A stretch of DNA of 64,000 bases, taken from Adiantum capillus-veneris (Eukaryota; Streptophyta; Polypodiopsida; Polypodiales; Pteridaceae). Positions 1-11,474 of this stretch are shown in pieces (within the stretch, counting starts at the first letter, position 1; the number at the start of each line of letters is the position of its first letter). Below the pieces are notes generated by a model. The model saw nothing but the letters and a program-made list of their open reading frames with translations. It made no database searches and had not been told where the DNA came from. A program made the translations under genes and the position numbers. The DNA lies in contig CM043952.1 of assembly GCA_014529385.2 (NCBI GenBank), positions 62,491,119 through 62,555,118 of the forward strand, read 5' to 3'.

Positions 1-111
1 ATTGCGAATGAAGGATCAGAAATGAAGTAGATGCATGTGCCTATTTTGATCATCTTGTGGAGCACATTGATCTTTTCAGATTTTTAATTAGAGCTCTAGT
101 TGCCAAGATAT

Positions 112-758
112 AGAGAGTACACACGATATACGTGGTTCACCCAATGTGGGCTACGTCCACGGGAAAGCAGCCACTCAATGGCTTTAGCACTTCAAAAGAA
201 GAAGTAGTTTACAAAGGGATTAAACCCTTGATAGAGCTCCCGCCTTGCTTCACTCTCACCACCTCACACTGACCTTGTTGCATCAACTTCACACTATGAA
301 ATGTGTGTAAAAATGGCCTCCTTTTATAGGCCAAAAGGGTTGCCCTCTCTTATGAGAGACAGCCATGTGTAGCCGCCCTTGTGCGAATAACTCCAAATCG
401 GACCCTCCAATCCGCCCATGTGTGGCCGCCCTTGAGAAGACAAGTCTGCTTTTGAATTCGGCCACCGGCCACCGGCCATTGACTTCCGACCACCGGCCAT
501 CGGCCATTGACTACCGGCCACCGGCCGACCGATCGGTTGTTTTCCGACCACTTTCCGGCCGCCGTCCGGCCATAATATTCCGGCGAAAAAAAAGACTCGA
601 GGCCTCTAAAGTTGCCCCTGATTCTTGTCTGTGAAAATTTTGGTTTTCGATGAGTGATTTTCCTTCACGCACGCTGGCTCTCCTCATAATGGAAGCCTTA
701 CAAATGTGCGCTTTTACCACAGAAAATTACAAGGGTAAATCAGGATCCATACTTAACA
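112..758 (-). repeat. 3' LTR of copia-1, outer end truncated
   Basis: Matches 4860-5585, including gtacacacgatatacgtgg and the terminal cttaaca. The first ~85 bp seen in the other LTR are absent, and 1-111 is already LARD sequence. A GC-rich minisatellite of ccggcca/ccattgac units occupies about 460-560 and differs in copy number from the other LTR. Confidence 0.9.
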
Positions 759-773
759 ATCTCCCACTTGGAG
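759..773 (-). promoter_or_regulatory. Polypurine tract of copia-1
   Basis: Read on the minus strand this is ctccaagtgggagat, the usual plant Ty1/copia tract, directly next to the LTR end at 758. Confidence 0.85.
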
Positions 774-817
774 ACTGATCTCCAAACCAAACCTGTGACT
801 GCTTTCCATTCTGGCTT

Positions 818-2348
818 CTTATCCTTGAATGCCGATTGAAGATGAGCAAAAGCTCAACTTCTCCTTGTTGACCACCTTTGTAAACATGTCTGCAGGATTT
901 TCACTTGTATGCACCTTTCCTAGCTTTAGCTGTCCCTCTTCCAAAAGAGTGCGTATGAAGTGATATCTCACCTCAATGTGCTTTGTCCTTGAATGAAAGG
1001 CTGAGTTCTTCGCAAGATGGATAGCGCTTTGGCTATCACTCTACAAGACACAATTGTCTTGTTTGAATCCAAGCTCTTCTAAGAATCTGTGAAGCCACAT
1101 AATTTCTTTGCTTGCCTCCGTCATTGCTACATACTCTGCTTCCGTGGTAGAAAGTGAAACCACTTTCTATAGCTTTGAAGCCCAGCTTACTGCTGTGCCT
1201 CCAACCGTGAACACATAGCCAGTAGTGCTCCTTCGAGTATCTTTGTCACCTGCCATATCTACATCAGCATACCCTTCTAGAAAAATATCAGTTCCTCCAA
1301 AATACAAAGCATTTGTTGTTGTCCCTTTTAGATACCTAAGTATCCACTTCACATCTTGCCAATGCTCTTTACCTGGGTTGTCCATGAGCCTACTCACAAA
1401 TCCCATTGCATGTGCAATGTCTGGCCTTGTCCAGACCATAGCATACATTAGAGAACCTACCGCTGCAGCATATGGAACTTTAAACATATAGGCTATCTCC
1501 TCTTGTGTCTTTGGACACATATCCTTCGTTAGTTTAAAATGACCAGCCAAAGGTGTAGAAACTGGTTTTGCATTTTGCATTGCAAACCTTTCTAGTACCT
1601 TATTGATGTAATCTTCTTGAGATAGCTTTATTGTCTTCTTCGTCCTGTCCCTTGATATTTTCATACCAAGTATCCTCTTTGCAGCACCTAAATCTTTCAT
1701 TGAAAAAGATTTGGACAGCTCCTCTTTTAGGTCTTTGATCTCCTGCATGTTAGCACTTGCAATCAACAGGTCATCAACATACAACATTAGGATGATGAAT
1801 TTCCCATCTCCCAAATTCTTCGTGTAGACGCAGTGATCCGAGTTGCATCTTGTGAATCCATGATCCAACATCCATCGATCAAACTTCAAGTAACATTGTC
1901 TTGATGCTTGCTTTAAACCATACAAGCTCTTCTTTAATCTGCACACCATTTTCTCCTTACCTTTTACTTCATACCCCTTTGGTTGAAGCATGTAGATTTC
2001 CTCCTCTAAGTCACCGTGAGGGAATGCCGTATTTACATCCATTTGCTCGAGATTTAGATCATGAGCAGCCACAAGGCTTAAGACAAGCCTAATTGAGTTC
2101 ATTTTTACAACAGGAGAAAATATTTCATTGAAGTCAATACCTTTCTTTTGAGAAAACCCTTTTACCACAAGCCTAGACTTGTACCTTTTCTTCCCACATT
2201 CTTCTTCCTTCACCTTGTACACCCATTTGTTTTGAAGTGCCCGCTTACCTTTAGGCAGCTCAACCAACTCCCATGTTTGGTTGCGATGTAGTGAGTCCAT
2301 CTCCACTTGCATGCTCTTCGTCCATTCTTCTTTGGATTCATGTTGCAT
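818..2348 (-). pseudogene. Copia-1 reverse transcriptase and RNase H region
   Basis: This is the RVT_2-type reverse transcriptase followed by RNase H, acting in the cytoplasmic particle to copy element RNA into DNA. The frame from 2348 to 1167 carries the early RT block (NKWVYKVK), the catalytic YVDDLLIA motif and the connection block with TRPDIAHA. A TAG at 1167-1169 replaces the glutamine after SWASKL. RNase H continues in the same frame with TTEAEYVA and SDSQSA to a natural TAA at 818-820, with one more TAG just before SDSQSA. The protein would be full length if read through. Upstream it joins the integrase frame across a TGA just after 2382. Confidence 0.88.
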
Positions 2349-2381
2349 AGCTTCTTCGTATGATTCTGGCTCTCTAGAATC

Positions 2382-2834
2382 TCAAATCAAGAGATGGTTG
2401 AAGGAAGGAACAAACCTTTCTGGAGGTCTACTTGCTCTTGTAGATCTTCGGAGAATAGGTTGAGGCTCCTCATTTGGTTCACGTTGTTGCACATTGTCAC
2501 CGTTTGCAGTCCTTGAGTCTTCACCGTCCTCAAGCTCCATGTACTCATCACCTGTTTCTTTTGTTTGTTTTCTTTCCAAGTAATCTTTGTACATATTTTG
2601 TTCGTTAAAAATTACATCCCTACTCCTTAAGATTTTACCATCTTCAGGATTCCATAGGCGATACCCAAAGTCACCTTCTCCATAGCCAATGAAGAAACAC
2701 TTTTTGGACTTTGCATCTAGCTTTGATCTTAGGCTTCTATCTATGTGCATGAAAGCCTCACACCCAAACACTTTGAGAAATGCATAATTCACCGGTTTAC
2801 CTGTCCATGCCTCTTTTGGAACTCCCCCATCCAA
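2382..2834 (-). pseudogene. Copia-1 integrase C-terminal region and linker
   Basis: This segment follows the integrase core and precedes reverse transcriptase. It shows the copia-typical blocks VFGCEAFMHI, KCFFIGYGEGDFGYRLW and the RRSTRASRPPERFVPS linker. It is one frame of 150 codons bounded by TGA codons on both sides, where close relatives read through. It is therefore a piece of the single gag-pol polyprotein and not a gene of its own. Confidence 0.8.
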
Positions 2835-2953
2835 TGTCGTTGAGGGTCACCGGTTGATTAAGTACACAGACGTACTTACAGCTTCCGCCCAAAGCTCAAG
2901 CGGTAGGCCTGCATGTAGCCGCATGCTTCGTGCTCGCTCCATGATTGTCTTGT

Positions 2954-4102
2954 TCATCCTTTCCGAAACACCATTTTGTTGAGGAGTCCTTGGGGTTGTC
3001 CTTTGCCTCCGAATGCCATTGCTAGCACAAAGCTTTCAAAAGCTTGGCTGCAATATTCACCTCCATTGTCGGATCTGAGGCATTTAACCTTGGTACCTGT
3101 TTCATTCTCCACAAAGGCTTTCCACCTTTGAAATATGGAAAATACATCGGATTTATTCTTCATGACATAAACCCATGTTTTTCTAGTCGCATCGTCTTTG
3201 AATGTTACATAGTACAATGAGCCACCAAGTGATGGTGTACTTGCTGGACCCCAAACATCAGAATGAACCAACTCAAGTTTTTTTATTTTTCTTTCATTTT
3301 CTGATTTTTGAAATTTTACCCTCTTTTGTTTACCATAAACACAATCTTCACAGAACTCTAAGTCCACTTCTTTCAAACCTGGTAGAAGCTTCTTTGTTTG
3401 AAGGATTTGCATTCCTTTGGCACTCATATGTCCAAGCCGGTAGTGCCACACTGCACTGCCAACTTCTGTAGTTGCTGCACAAGCTGAAGGTTGCGTGCTA
3501 ACAGTACACAAGTAAAGTGTACCGACCTTTTCTCCCTTGGCAACCACCAAAGATCCCTTTGAGATCTTCCACCGTTTGTTTCCGAATGCAATGTTGTGAC
3601 CTTCATTGTCCAATTGTCCTGTAGAGATTAAATTTTTGCGAAGAGAAGGAACATGCCTAACATCTTTAAGCTTCCATTCATTTTCGTTAGCAGTTTTGAC
3701 AGAAATTGTACCTTTGCCAACAATCTCACAAGCTTCATCATGTCCCAAGTATGAATACCCAAAATTACCTTTGGTGTAGTCTTGGAAATGTTGCTTGTGT
3801 GGTGTCGCATGGAATGAAGCCCCGGAATCTACTATCCAGGAATTAGACACATTGTCTAATGAGAGAATTAGAGCATCTTGCTCTACTTTACCTGCCACAT
3901 TGGCCTCCGATGCTGTCTTGTTGTCTTGAGACTCTGTCTCCTTCTTCTTCTTGGACCAGCAATCCTTCTTGACGTGGCCCTTCTTGCCGCAGTTCCAACA
4001 TTCAAGAACTGACTTTGTGCGTGACTTGCTACGTCTTGAGCGATCACGACCCTTTTGGCTTTTGAACCTCTCCTTAGGCCTTCCTCCATTTTCCACTGAC
4101 AA
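2954..4102 (-). pseudogene. Copia-1 zinc knuckle, protease and integrase core
   Basis: Counting from 4102, residues 35-48 form a CCHC zinc knuckle (CWNCGKKGHVKKDC) that ends gag. DSGAS at 92-96 is the aspartic protease site, HYRLGHMS begins the pre-integrase zinc region, and the integrase core follows with YVTFKDDATRK and RSDNGGEY. A frameshift near 3020-3030 moves the end of the core, with its catalytic glutamate, into another frame. The apparent start at 4102 is not a real start: the same frame continues into gag across TGA codons at 4121-4123 and 4136-4138. Confidence 0.88.
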
Positions 4103-4135
4103 TGCAGCACTTGATGATTCTCATGTGCTTCTCCT

Positions 4136-4708
4136 TCATATTTCCTCGCTTAGGAGAAAACCCACAACATCATCAAACTTAAGAGTATTTGTACCAGAGA
4201 TAGAATTACTTACAGCCATCACAAGGGTGTCCCAACTATCCGGTAGAGATGATAGTATAAGGAGAGCTCGCACTTTGTCATCGAAATTGATTTTTACCGA
4301 TCGAAGTTGACTTATGTTTGTGTTAAAGTCATTTAGGTGTTCTGCAACTGAACCATTCTCTGCCATCTTTAGATTGAACAAGCGCTTCATAAGAAATACC
4401 TTATTGGATGCCGATGGTTTCTCGTAGAAGTCGTCAAGTGACTTCATCAAGTCCTCCGTGGTCTTCATCTCCGAAACATTGAAGGCCACCCTTGACGCCA
4501 AGCTTAACCGGATTGTTCCCAGTTCCTTTCGATCAAGGACAATCCATGCTTCATCTGCCATTGTTGCGGGCTTCTTTGCAAGACCGCCTAGTGGCAAATA
4601 GAGGTCCTTCTGGTAGAGATAGTCTTCAATCTGCATCTTCCAATGTTGGTAGTTTTTGCCGTTGAACTTCTCAATCTTGAGCTTCCCTTCCTCCGCCATA
4701 ACTCCCAC
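4136..4708 (-). CDS. Copia-1 gag (UBN2-type capsid region)
   Basis: A 190-codon frame encodes the N-terminal capsid part of a copia gag, with the usual KFNGKNYQHWKMQIEDYLY opening and the LxSLPDSWDTL block near the end. The first codon of the longest frame is GTG; an in-frame ATG lies three codons later at 4699 and is the more likely start. A premature TGA at 4136-4138 cuts gag before its zinc knuckle, which is still encoded downstream in the same frame. Gag would form the cytoplasmic virus-like particle that packages element RNA. Confidence 0.82.
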   Translation of the reverse strand: MGVMAEEGKLKIEKFNGKNYQHWKMQIEDYLYQKDLYLPLGGLAKKPATMADEAWIVLDRKELGTIRLSLASRVAFNVSEMKTTEDLMKSLDDFYEKPSASNKVFLMKRLFNLKMAENGSVAEHLNDFNTNISQLRSVKINFDDKVRALLILSSLPDSWDTLVMAVSNSISGTNTLKFDDVVGFLLSEEI

Positions 4709-4758
4709 TCAATTCAAGGAATCCTTTCCTTGAGATAATTTAGCTACGGGCAAACCTT

Positions 4759-4770
4759 GCTCTGATACCA
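4759..4770 (-). promoter_or_regulatory. Primer-binding site of copia-1
   Basis: On the minus strand this reads tggtatcagagc, complementary to the 3' end of plant initiator tRNA-Met. It lies two bases inside the 5' LTR. Confidence 0.93.
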
Positions 4771-4772
4771 GT

Positions 4773-5585
4773 TGTTAGAAAATAAGACGTAGCTAAATAG
4801 ATTTTTGAGTAGATTACTTAATGGAGAGAGATAGATTTCACACACAAGAGATTATAGAGTAGAGAGAGAGAGAGATAGTACACACGATATACGTGGTTCA
4901 CCCAATGTGGGCTACGTCCACGGGAAAGCAGCCACTCAATGGCTTTAGCACTTCAAAAGAAGAAGTAGTTTACAAAGGGATTAAACCCTTGGTAGAGCTC
5001 CCGCCTTGCTTCACTCTCACCACCTCACACTCACCTTGTTGCATCAACTTCACACTATGAAATGTGTGTAGAAATGGCCTCCTTTTATAGGCCAAAAGGG
5101 TTGCCCTCTCTTATGAGAGACAACCATGTGTAGCCGCCCTTGTGCGAATAACTCCAAATCGGACCCTCCAATCCGCCCATGTGTGGCCGCCCTTGAGAAG
5201 ACAAGTCCGCTTTTGAATTCGGCCACCGGCCATTGAATTCGGCCACCAGCCATTGACTTTCGAGCACCGACCACCGGCCACCGGCCATTGACTTCCGACC
5301 ACCGGCCATCGGCCATTGACTACTGGCCACCGGCCAACCGACCGGTTGTTTTCCGACCACTTTCTGGCCACCGTCCGGCCATAATATTCCGGCGAAAAGG
5401 AATATTCCCGTGAAAAAAAAAGTCTCGAGGCCTCTAAAGTTGCCCCTGATTCTTGTCCGTGAAAATTTTGGTTCCGGTGAGTGATTTTCCTTCATGCACG
5501 CTGGCTCTCCTCATAATGGGGGCCTTACAAATGTGCACTTTTACCACAGAAAATTACAAGGGTAAATCATGATCCATACTTAACA
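4773..5585 (-). repeat. 5' LTR of copia-1
   Basis: 813 bp, bounded on the plus strand by tgttag and cttaaca. It holds a GA-rich stretch near 4858-4876 and a ccggccaccggccattgac-type minisatellite at about 5220-5345. The minus strand carries a TATA box at about 5083-5096. Confidence 0.92.
5083..5096 (-). promoter_or_regulatory. LTR TATA box of copia-1
   Basis: The minus strand reads gcctataaaaggag. The same site is kept in the other LTR (about 312-325) and in the right LTR of copia-2 (near 38650), but is mutated in copia-2's left LTR near 34228. Confidence 0.65.
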
Positions 5586-6891
5586 AGTTGGTCATCTTGA
5601 TTAGTCTGACATCTGAGGTTTTTGCAGCCTTGAAAGGTTTGTATGCAATGTATGTAGTATATGTGAAGCTATAGGATTTTACGGCATGTCCATCAGAGGC
5701 CGGGTCGGCAAAGTATTGCGAGTTGAAGTCGGCATCAGCTACCGACGATGAGGTGAAAAATGGTTTGTCTCAGTTTTGATCGCTTTGGTTGGAGGGCCCG
5801 GCACAATTGAGAACTGGCGGGGTCCATACGGATTGAAGGCGATGACCGGGACTCTCACTTGGTCTTTATGGATTTGTCATCTGGCCCCTGGGAAATAATT
5901 TAAAGGTGATTGAAGTCACGTGAAAAAAGGGTTTTTTTCTTTTGGAATATCTTTGAAGAGGTTATTGGAGCCTTGGAGAGGGCCATGCATGGAACTCCTG
6001 CCAGATGGCATGACATAAAACCCACATGGGGTTTGAGCGATTAAGAGCTCATGGTATTTATATTGGAAGAGGACCTTTCATAAAGCAACTCAAAGAGAGG
6101 CTTGGCCTCTTGGAGCATGGGCCATGGAGTCCTTGTGGGGGCGCTATGCTGGCGGCTATGCCGGGTGGCATGGGCATTGATGCAATGGCTCTAAGCGGCG
6201 TTACCACTGTCGATGGTGGCGGTGCAGTAATGGGGAACCAACAAGCAGGTGAGGATGTGGCATGGCCATTTAGTGGCGCTTCTCACGGGGTCCTTATAGG
6301 GGCCTCTCTTTTTTATTGAGGTGGCCGCTCCCGTGCTATTGTCACGGCACCGTGACAGGGGGTGCCCACGTGCCTTGAGTTGGAAGCTCTCCGAGAAGAG
6401 AAGTGGGGGTTATCACAAATGAAAAATCAAGCTAAAAAAGGAAAAGGATTCCAACCAAAATAGCAGTGGCTCACATGCCCTCAAGGGCCCTTTTTTTTTG
6501 CAAAAAAGGTTTTTTTTTTTTTTGGGAGTTCTTCTTGGCAATTGAGAGGAGAGCTACAGGTGGGAAGAAAACGGGAAGAGGGAAAGCTCGAGGTGACTGA
6601 GGATTTCCATCGCTCTCCCCATCATCATCAGCGTAAGCTATGTTAATCTTGTTGATAAGTTCACTTAGTCTTTTTGTAGAAGCTTAAACTCCTTAATCCT
6701 TATGTAATCCAAGTTATGGTGTCGTTAACGACCCACCACCTTGGTTCTTGATTAACCTTTACTCAAGGTTTATTTATAATCATGGTGATTGTTGGAGCTA
6801 TCTATGTCTGATATTCTCCCTCACACACATCTCTCATAGGCAGAAGGCCCCGCACCTTCTCGGCTCAGCTTTCAACACATACCCCCCGACA
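5586..6891 (+). repeat. Left LTR of LARD-like element, part right of copia-1
   Basis: Collinear with about 9733-10993, including the shared block gacggcatgtccatcagagg, the TATA-like tatttatatt and the terminal stretch ending in gaca. The first part of this LTR is bases 1-111. Short frames such as the one at 6026-6319 also occur in the other LTR copy, so they are repeat sequence and not genes. Confidence 0.7.
6053..6066 (+). promoter_or_regulatory. Putative LTR TATA box
   Basis: The sequence ggtatttatattgg is conserved in both LTR copies (also near 10151-10164). It lies about 830 bp before the LTR end, which suits a U3/R boundary. No transcription evidence is available. Confidence 0.35.
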
Positions 6892-9284
6892 TCTTTGGTG
6901 AACCAAACGCGAAACGAGCCGGGGTGGGAGGTGTAGATGGAGAATTCAGAGCAGATGATGGATCTTATGGAAAAATTAACTTCCAGAGGATTTGATAAAA
7001 ATCTAGTAGCTTGAGATTTTTCAAAGATGCTTGAATTGGTAAAAGGATGTCTACTCAAAGTGAAAGCCATGAAGAGGAAAGAGCAGATTGATGATGTGGT
7101 GGAGATGGCCCTTGATGTCGTATGGGAACATTGTGGTATTTTTCAAGCGCACAATCCAAAGGGTCTCCTTGCATGCTATAAAGCAGAGATGAAGAGCTGA
7201 GGAATTCTAGAAGATCAGATAATTGTAGATTTTAAAGAAGTTGTGAGCTTCAAGTTGATAGATTGGGTTCTAGAGCTCGCATAATCATATCCCACACAAT
7301 GGGACTATTTTGCAGATGGATTTATTCATGAAAGCTCAAGGATTATGGACTTGGAAATAAGGAAATTACTGAACAAAGCCATATTATCTTTGGTAAAGGT
7401 GAAGGGGATCAGATGGATTTCCTTAGCTATGATGAATTTTGGGAATATATTTTCGTAAGAAGCAAAGCTAAAGCAGATGCAGCTTTGAAAGTAGAAGATT
7501 CAATCCCAGAGGACCATGTTTTGGGCAATATACTAGAGGTAAATAATGAATTTGATGCTAAAACAAAAATTGATGAATTTTTTTGAAAGATTTCTCACAT
7601 GGAAGTTACCCCGATTAGTGATTCCACTGAAGATATATATTGTACAACAAGTGTTTCACAAGCTATTTACCTTGGCATGGGTTGTTCTCAAGGATTTCAT
7701 TAAAAAGACGAGCCTATATAGGATACTAATGGATGTTTCAGCACCATAGCTGAGCAGGACCACATATTTTTTTGCAGATGATTGCATAAATAAAGCTATT
7801 ATATACACGAAAACTGATGAATTGCAGGACGTTGTAGGGCCAACACATGACATGCTTGAGAATACCTATTCAAAGGGGTTCCAAGGAAACCTTTGCAATG
7901 TTATGATGGATTGTTAAGTAGAAAGGATGTAGATGAGGAAGCAGAGGACGACATTGACGAATATGAAGATTGTTTAGACCATGCTAATTGTGAACAGGTT
8001 ATCCAAGGAGATTTTGCCTCTATACTTATACATGGTTGCATGAGAAGGAAACTCCTATGCTTTTGATGAATGGTGAGGTTTTGGAGGGTGGTTTTCCTAT
8101 GGGTGCTATGGATGAAGATTTACAGGCTAAAGCTGTTTTCCATGATCAAGCAAAAATCCCAAGCATAAATGTCCCTAATACTATGGATACAGATTGTTCA
8201 AAGGCTTGTGATGGCTATGAAGTTAGAGGGGGTGATGATGTTAAATCACCCTGGGTACTGAAAGAGGTGCACGATAATATACCAGCTATGTTGGATCTGG
8301 ATGCTCTTTCTAATGATGCTTACATCAGTAATGTTCCAGATGCCAGTAAAAGGGAGTCAGTGCTCTTTAATGCTTGCTGGTAACAAGCTAAATTTGCCAA
8401 AATTTTATGGGATGTGGGTGCTGCATTATGCTTCAAGTGAAGCTCCAGTATATTGTGGGGCCCATCAATGCTATCATCTCTCAATGGTATTTGATCCAAG
8501 AGATTCTAGGGATCTTCAAAATCAGGTTCAATACGGATGGGTACTTTGGATATACATTGTGGTTACTTCCTGCTGGATCCAAGAATAGCATACCTACACC
8601 AGAAATGTTTGATGTTGATTGATACAGACAAAGTATGCTCATGTGAATATCATGTTGCTCCACTGTTTGGGCAATTTCTTCTTATCTATTTAATCATGGG
8701 GGCTACTGAAGTGTAGGTTGAAGATTTAAAGAACATCGATTATTTCTTATAGCAGATTACTTGGTAATAGGTTTTGCTTTTTGGATTTATGCTATGTGGG
8801 GAAGAGTTTTTGGTTTTCTGGTCAATAAGATTACATGGCTAGCTCTCATTTGACTTCCTCGGACAATTGAAGTATCTTCACATCTTTTGGGTTGTTACTG
8901 AATGGAAGGACTTGATGGCCATTCTGTGTGCAAGACAAGCTAAGGCATGCTTGAGCTTGATAGAGCTCCCTGAATTGAGCTTGATGGTCAAGATGTGTGC
9001 ACAACTAACTGGAGCATACTTGAGTTTGGCGAGGTTCACTAAACAGGGTTTTTCTTAATTTGGTGTGTTGGAGATGAATATGGTACGCTACCAAATGATA
9101 AAGCTAGTGTATTGGTGATAGGATTTGGAACTTATATGTGTTGCATGTACTTACCAATTATGTGAGCTTGATGGCAAAGAGGTTAAAGTGCTTACAGCAG
9201 ATGCAGATTGAAGACCGGTTGGCCTAGACTGGAGGCTGTGTAGGTTCAGAGGGGATGAATTTCATGCCGCTCTGCTTTCATGAT
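6892..9284 (+). other. Internal region of LARD-like element, no recognisable gene
   Basis: About 2.4 kb between the two LTRs. Short reading frames occur, the longest at 8036-8383 (115 codons, acidic), with others at 7546-7749, 8301-8588 and 8867-9058. None carries a zinc knuckle, aspartic protease, YVDD or integrase motif. The bases after the left LTR (tctttggtgaacc) sit where a primer-binding site should be, but I could not match them to a tRNA. Coding decay cannot be separated from an originally non-coding design. Confidence 0.45.
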
Positions 9285-9303
9285 GGGAAAAAGAGAAAAA
9301 GGA
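9285..9303 (+). promoter_or_regulatory. Polypurine tract of LARD-like element
   Basis: Nineteen purines (gggaaaaagagaaaaagga) sit directly before a TG dinucleotide at 9304, taken as the start of the right LTR. This is the expected plus-strand priming site position. Confidence 0.5.
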
Positions 9304-10993
9304 TGCAGATCAAGCATAATTGAAGTCTAAAGGAGTGACCAAGGCTTGATAATAAGCAGTTTTGATGTTAAATGTATGCCAGATGTGGCTTTAAAGGGAT
9401 AGAAACTATGCTTTAAAAGCTAAAAGTGGGTATGTTTGAAGTGATTACAAATGGAAGTTTATGGACTAGAACTGCAGTACTCAAAGATCTCCAGAGTCCA
9501 CATGCATGCCTTTATAGCTCGTCATTGGAGCTTCTGTGAGTAAGTTATGACAGTTCAAAGTTAGAATGGTTTGCAGATCCGTATCAGATTGGGAAGTTGC
9601 AGATGAAGGATCAAAAATGAAGTAGATGCATGGGCATGAAGTGCTCATCTTGTGGAGTGCGTCGGTCTTTTCAGATCGGCAATCGGAGTTTTGGTTGCCA
9701 AGATATTGACAATTGGAGTTTCATCAGGGGCTAGTTGGTCGCATTGATCAGTGTGCCATTTGAGGTTTTTGCAACCTCGCCAAGGTTTATATGCAAAGTA
9801 TGCACTATGTGAAGGTCATAGGATTTGACGGCATGTCCATCAGAGGCCGGGTCAGTAAAATCTTGCGAATTGAAATCGGCATTAGCTATCGGTGGTGAGG
9901 TGATAGATGATTTTTCTCGGTTTTGGTCGCCAAAGTTGAAAAGTGGCAGGGTCCATATGGATTGAAATACGGGGACCAAGGCTCTCACTTGGCTTTTACG
10001 GCTTGATCATCCTACCCTTAGGCAATAATTTACAGATGATTGAAGGCAGGTGAAAAAAGGGGGGGGTTTTTTGGAGTAGTTTTGGAAGGGGCCAGGCATG
10101 GAAATGGCATGGCATAAAACCCACATGGGGTTTGAGGGGCTAAGAGCCCGTGGTATTTATATTGGAAGAGAACCTCCCATAAAGCAACTCAAAGAGAGGC
10201 TTGGCCTCTTTGAGCGTGGGCCATGGATTCCTTGCGTGGGCGCTGTGCTGGTGGCTATGTCAGGCGACACGGGTGTTGATACAAAGGCTCTGAGCAACGT
10301 TACCACTGTCGACAGTGGTGGTGCAGTAATGGGACACCGACAGGAGAGTGATGATGTGGCCTGGCCATTTAGTGGTGCTTCTCACAGGGTCCTTACATGG
10401 GCCTGTCTTTTTTATTGAGGGACCTGCTCCCGCTCTGTTGTCTGGCGCCGTGACATCCCTAGAAGGGTGATCACATGCCTTCAGTTGGAATCTCGCTAAG
10501 AATAGAAGTGGGTTATCACTATTTCAAAATCAAGCTAAAAAAGGAAAAGGAGTCCGACCAAAAAGCAGTGGTTCACGCGCTCTTAAGGGCCCAAAAAAAT
10601 TTTGCAAAAAAGGAGGTTTTGTTTTGGGAGTTCTTCTTGTCGACTGAGAGGAGAGCTATAGGCAGGAAGAAAAAGGGAAGAGGGAAAGCTCAAGGCAATC
10701 TAGGATTTCTATCACTCTCTCCATCTCATTAGCTTAAGCTTTGTTAATCTTGTGATAATTTTTCTTTATCTTTTTGTAAGGAGCTTAAAATCCTTAATCC
10801 TTATGTAAATCAAGTTATGGTGCCGTTAACGGTCGACCCCCTTTGGTTCTTGATTAAGCTTTACTCAAGGTTTATTTATGATCATGGTGATCGTTGGAGC
10901 TATTTGGGTCTACTATTCTCTCTCACACACATCTCTCATAGCCAAAGGCCCCACGACTTCCTGGCTCACCTTTCAAACACATACCCTGCGACA
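9304..10993 (+). repeat. Right LTR of LARD-like element
   Basis: About 1.69 kb, TG...CA, collinear with 1-111 and 5586-6891. Around 9705-9735 it keeps the uninterrupted site where copia-1 is inserted in the other copy. That site shows ~26 bp that are missing beside copia-1. Confidence 0.6.
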
Positions 10994-11402
10994 CCGGTGG
11001 CCGGATCTCCATGGCCAATGGCCAAGTTCTACTTGGACTTGGCTACACAAGGGCAGCTATTAATGGACGCATGGCCAAGTTCTACTTGGACTTGGCTACA
11101 GAAAGGCAGCACATGGACGTTTAGAGGCTCCCTTACATCTATATAAGGAGGCCTTCTCTATGAGCCATTTGAGACACACACGCACATCCTTATTGAAGGA
11201 TTGCTAGCCCCTTGTATTTCCTAATTCTCTAGTTGTCTAAATTTCCATCTAAGCTCTATCTTGAGAGCGCATGTGTGGATGACGCCATCACTTTGTAATA
11301 GTGTGCTAATCTAAATTTTTTATTTTCTACTAATCTACTTTGCATCGTATCTCTCTCTACTCTCCTTACCACAAGATCTTATTGTATTCCGCATTTCTTA
11401 CA

Positions 11403-11416
11403 TGGTATCAGAGCAC
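11403..11416 (+). promoter_or_regulatory. Primer-binding site, truncated copia
   Basis: tggtatcagagcac directly follows the LTR end (ttaca). It is complementary to initiator tRNA-Met. Confidence 0.9.
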
Positions 11417-11474
11417 TAAGTCCTCGTAACTAAGAAAGTACAAGAAGTACTTATATTATTGTGCAAAATCAATC

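Larger units (their letters stand above)
112..5585 (-). mobile_element. Copia-1: full-length Ty1/copia retrotransposon
   Basis: On the minus strand the order is 5' LTR (4773-5585), initiator tRNA-Met primer site, gag, protease, integrase, reverse transcriptase, RNase H, polypurine tract and 3' LTR (112-758). Integrase before reverse transcriptase is the Ty1/copia order. All domains are present, but the frame is broken by several TGA/TAG codons and one frameshift in integrase, so the copy is not autonomous as it stands. The outer ~85 bp of the left LTR are missing together with some host sequence. Confidence 0.93.
1..10993 (+). mobile_element. LARD-like LTR retrotransposon, host of copia-1
   Basis: Bases 1-111 plus 5586-6891 closely resemble about 9590-10993, so they are two copies of one long terminal repeat around a ~2.4 kb internal region. 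The plus orientation follows from a purine tract just before the right copy and from the TATA-like site inside both copies. The internal region has no gag, protease, reverse transcriptase or integrase motif in any frame, which fits a large non-autonomous derivative mobilised by another element. The left LTR starts outside the window and is split by copia-1. LTR boundaries are inferred from TG...CA ends and the purine tract, so the left edge of the right LTR is the least certain. Confidence 0.6.

Noticed and set aside
6026-6319. Conserved small protein found at both 6026-6319 and 10098-10418
   Set aside because: The similarity comes from the two LTR copies of the LARD-like element. The glycine-rich frame has no known domain, and third-position behaviour could not be tested.
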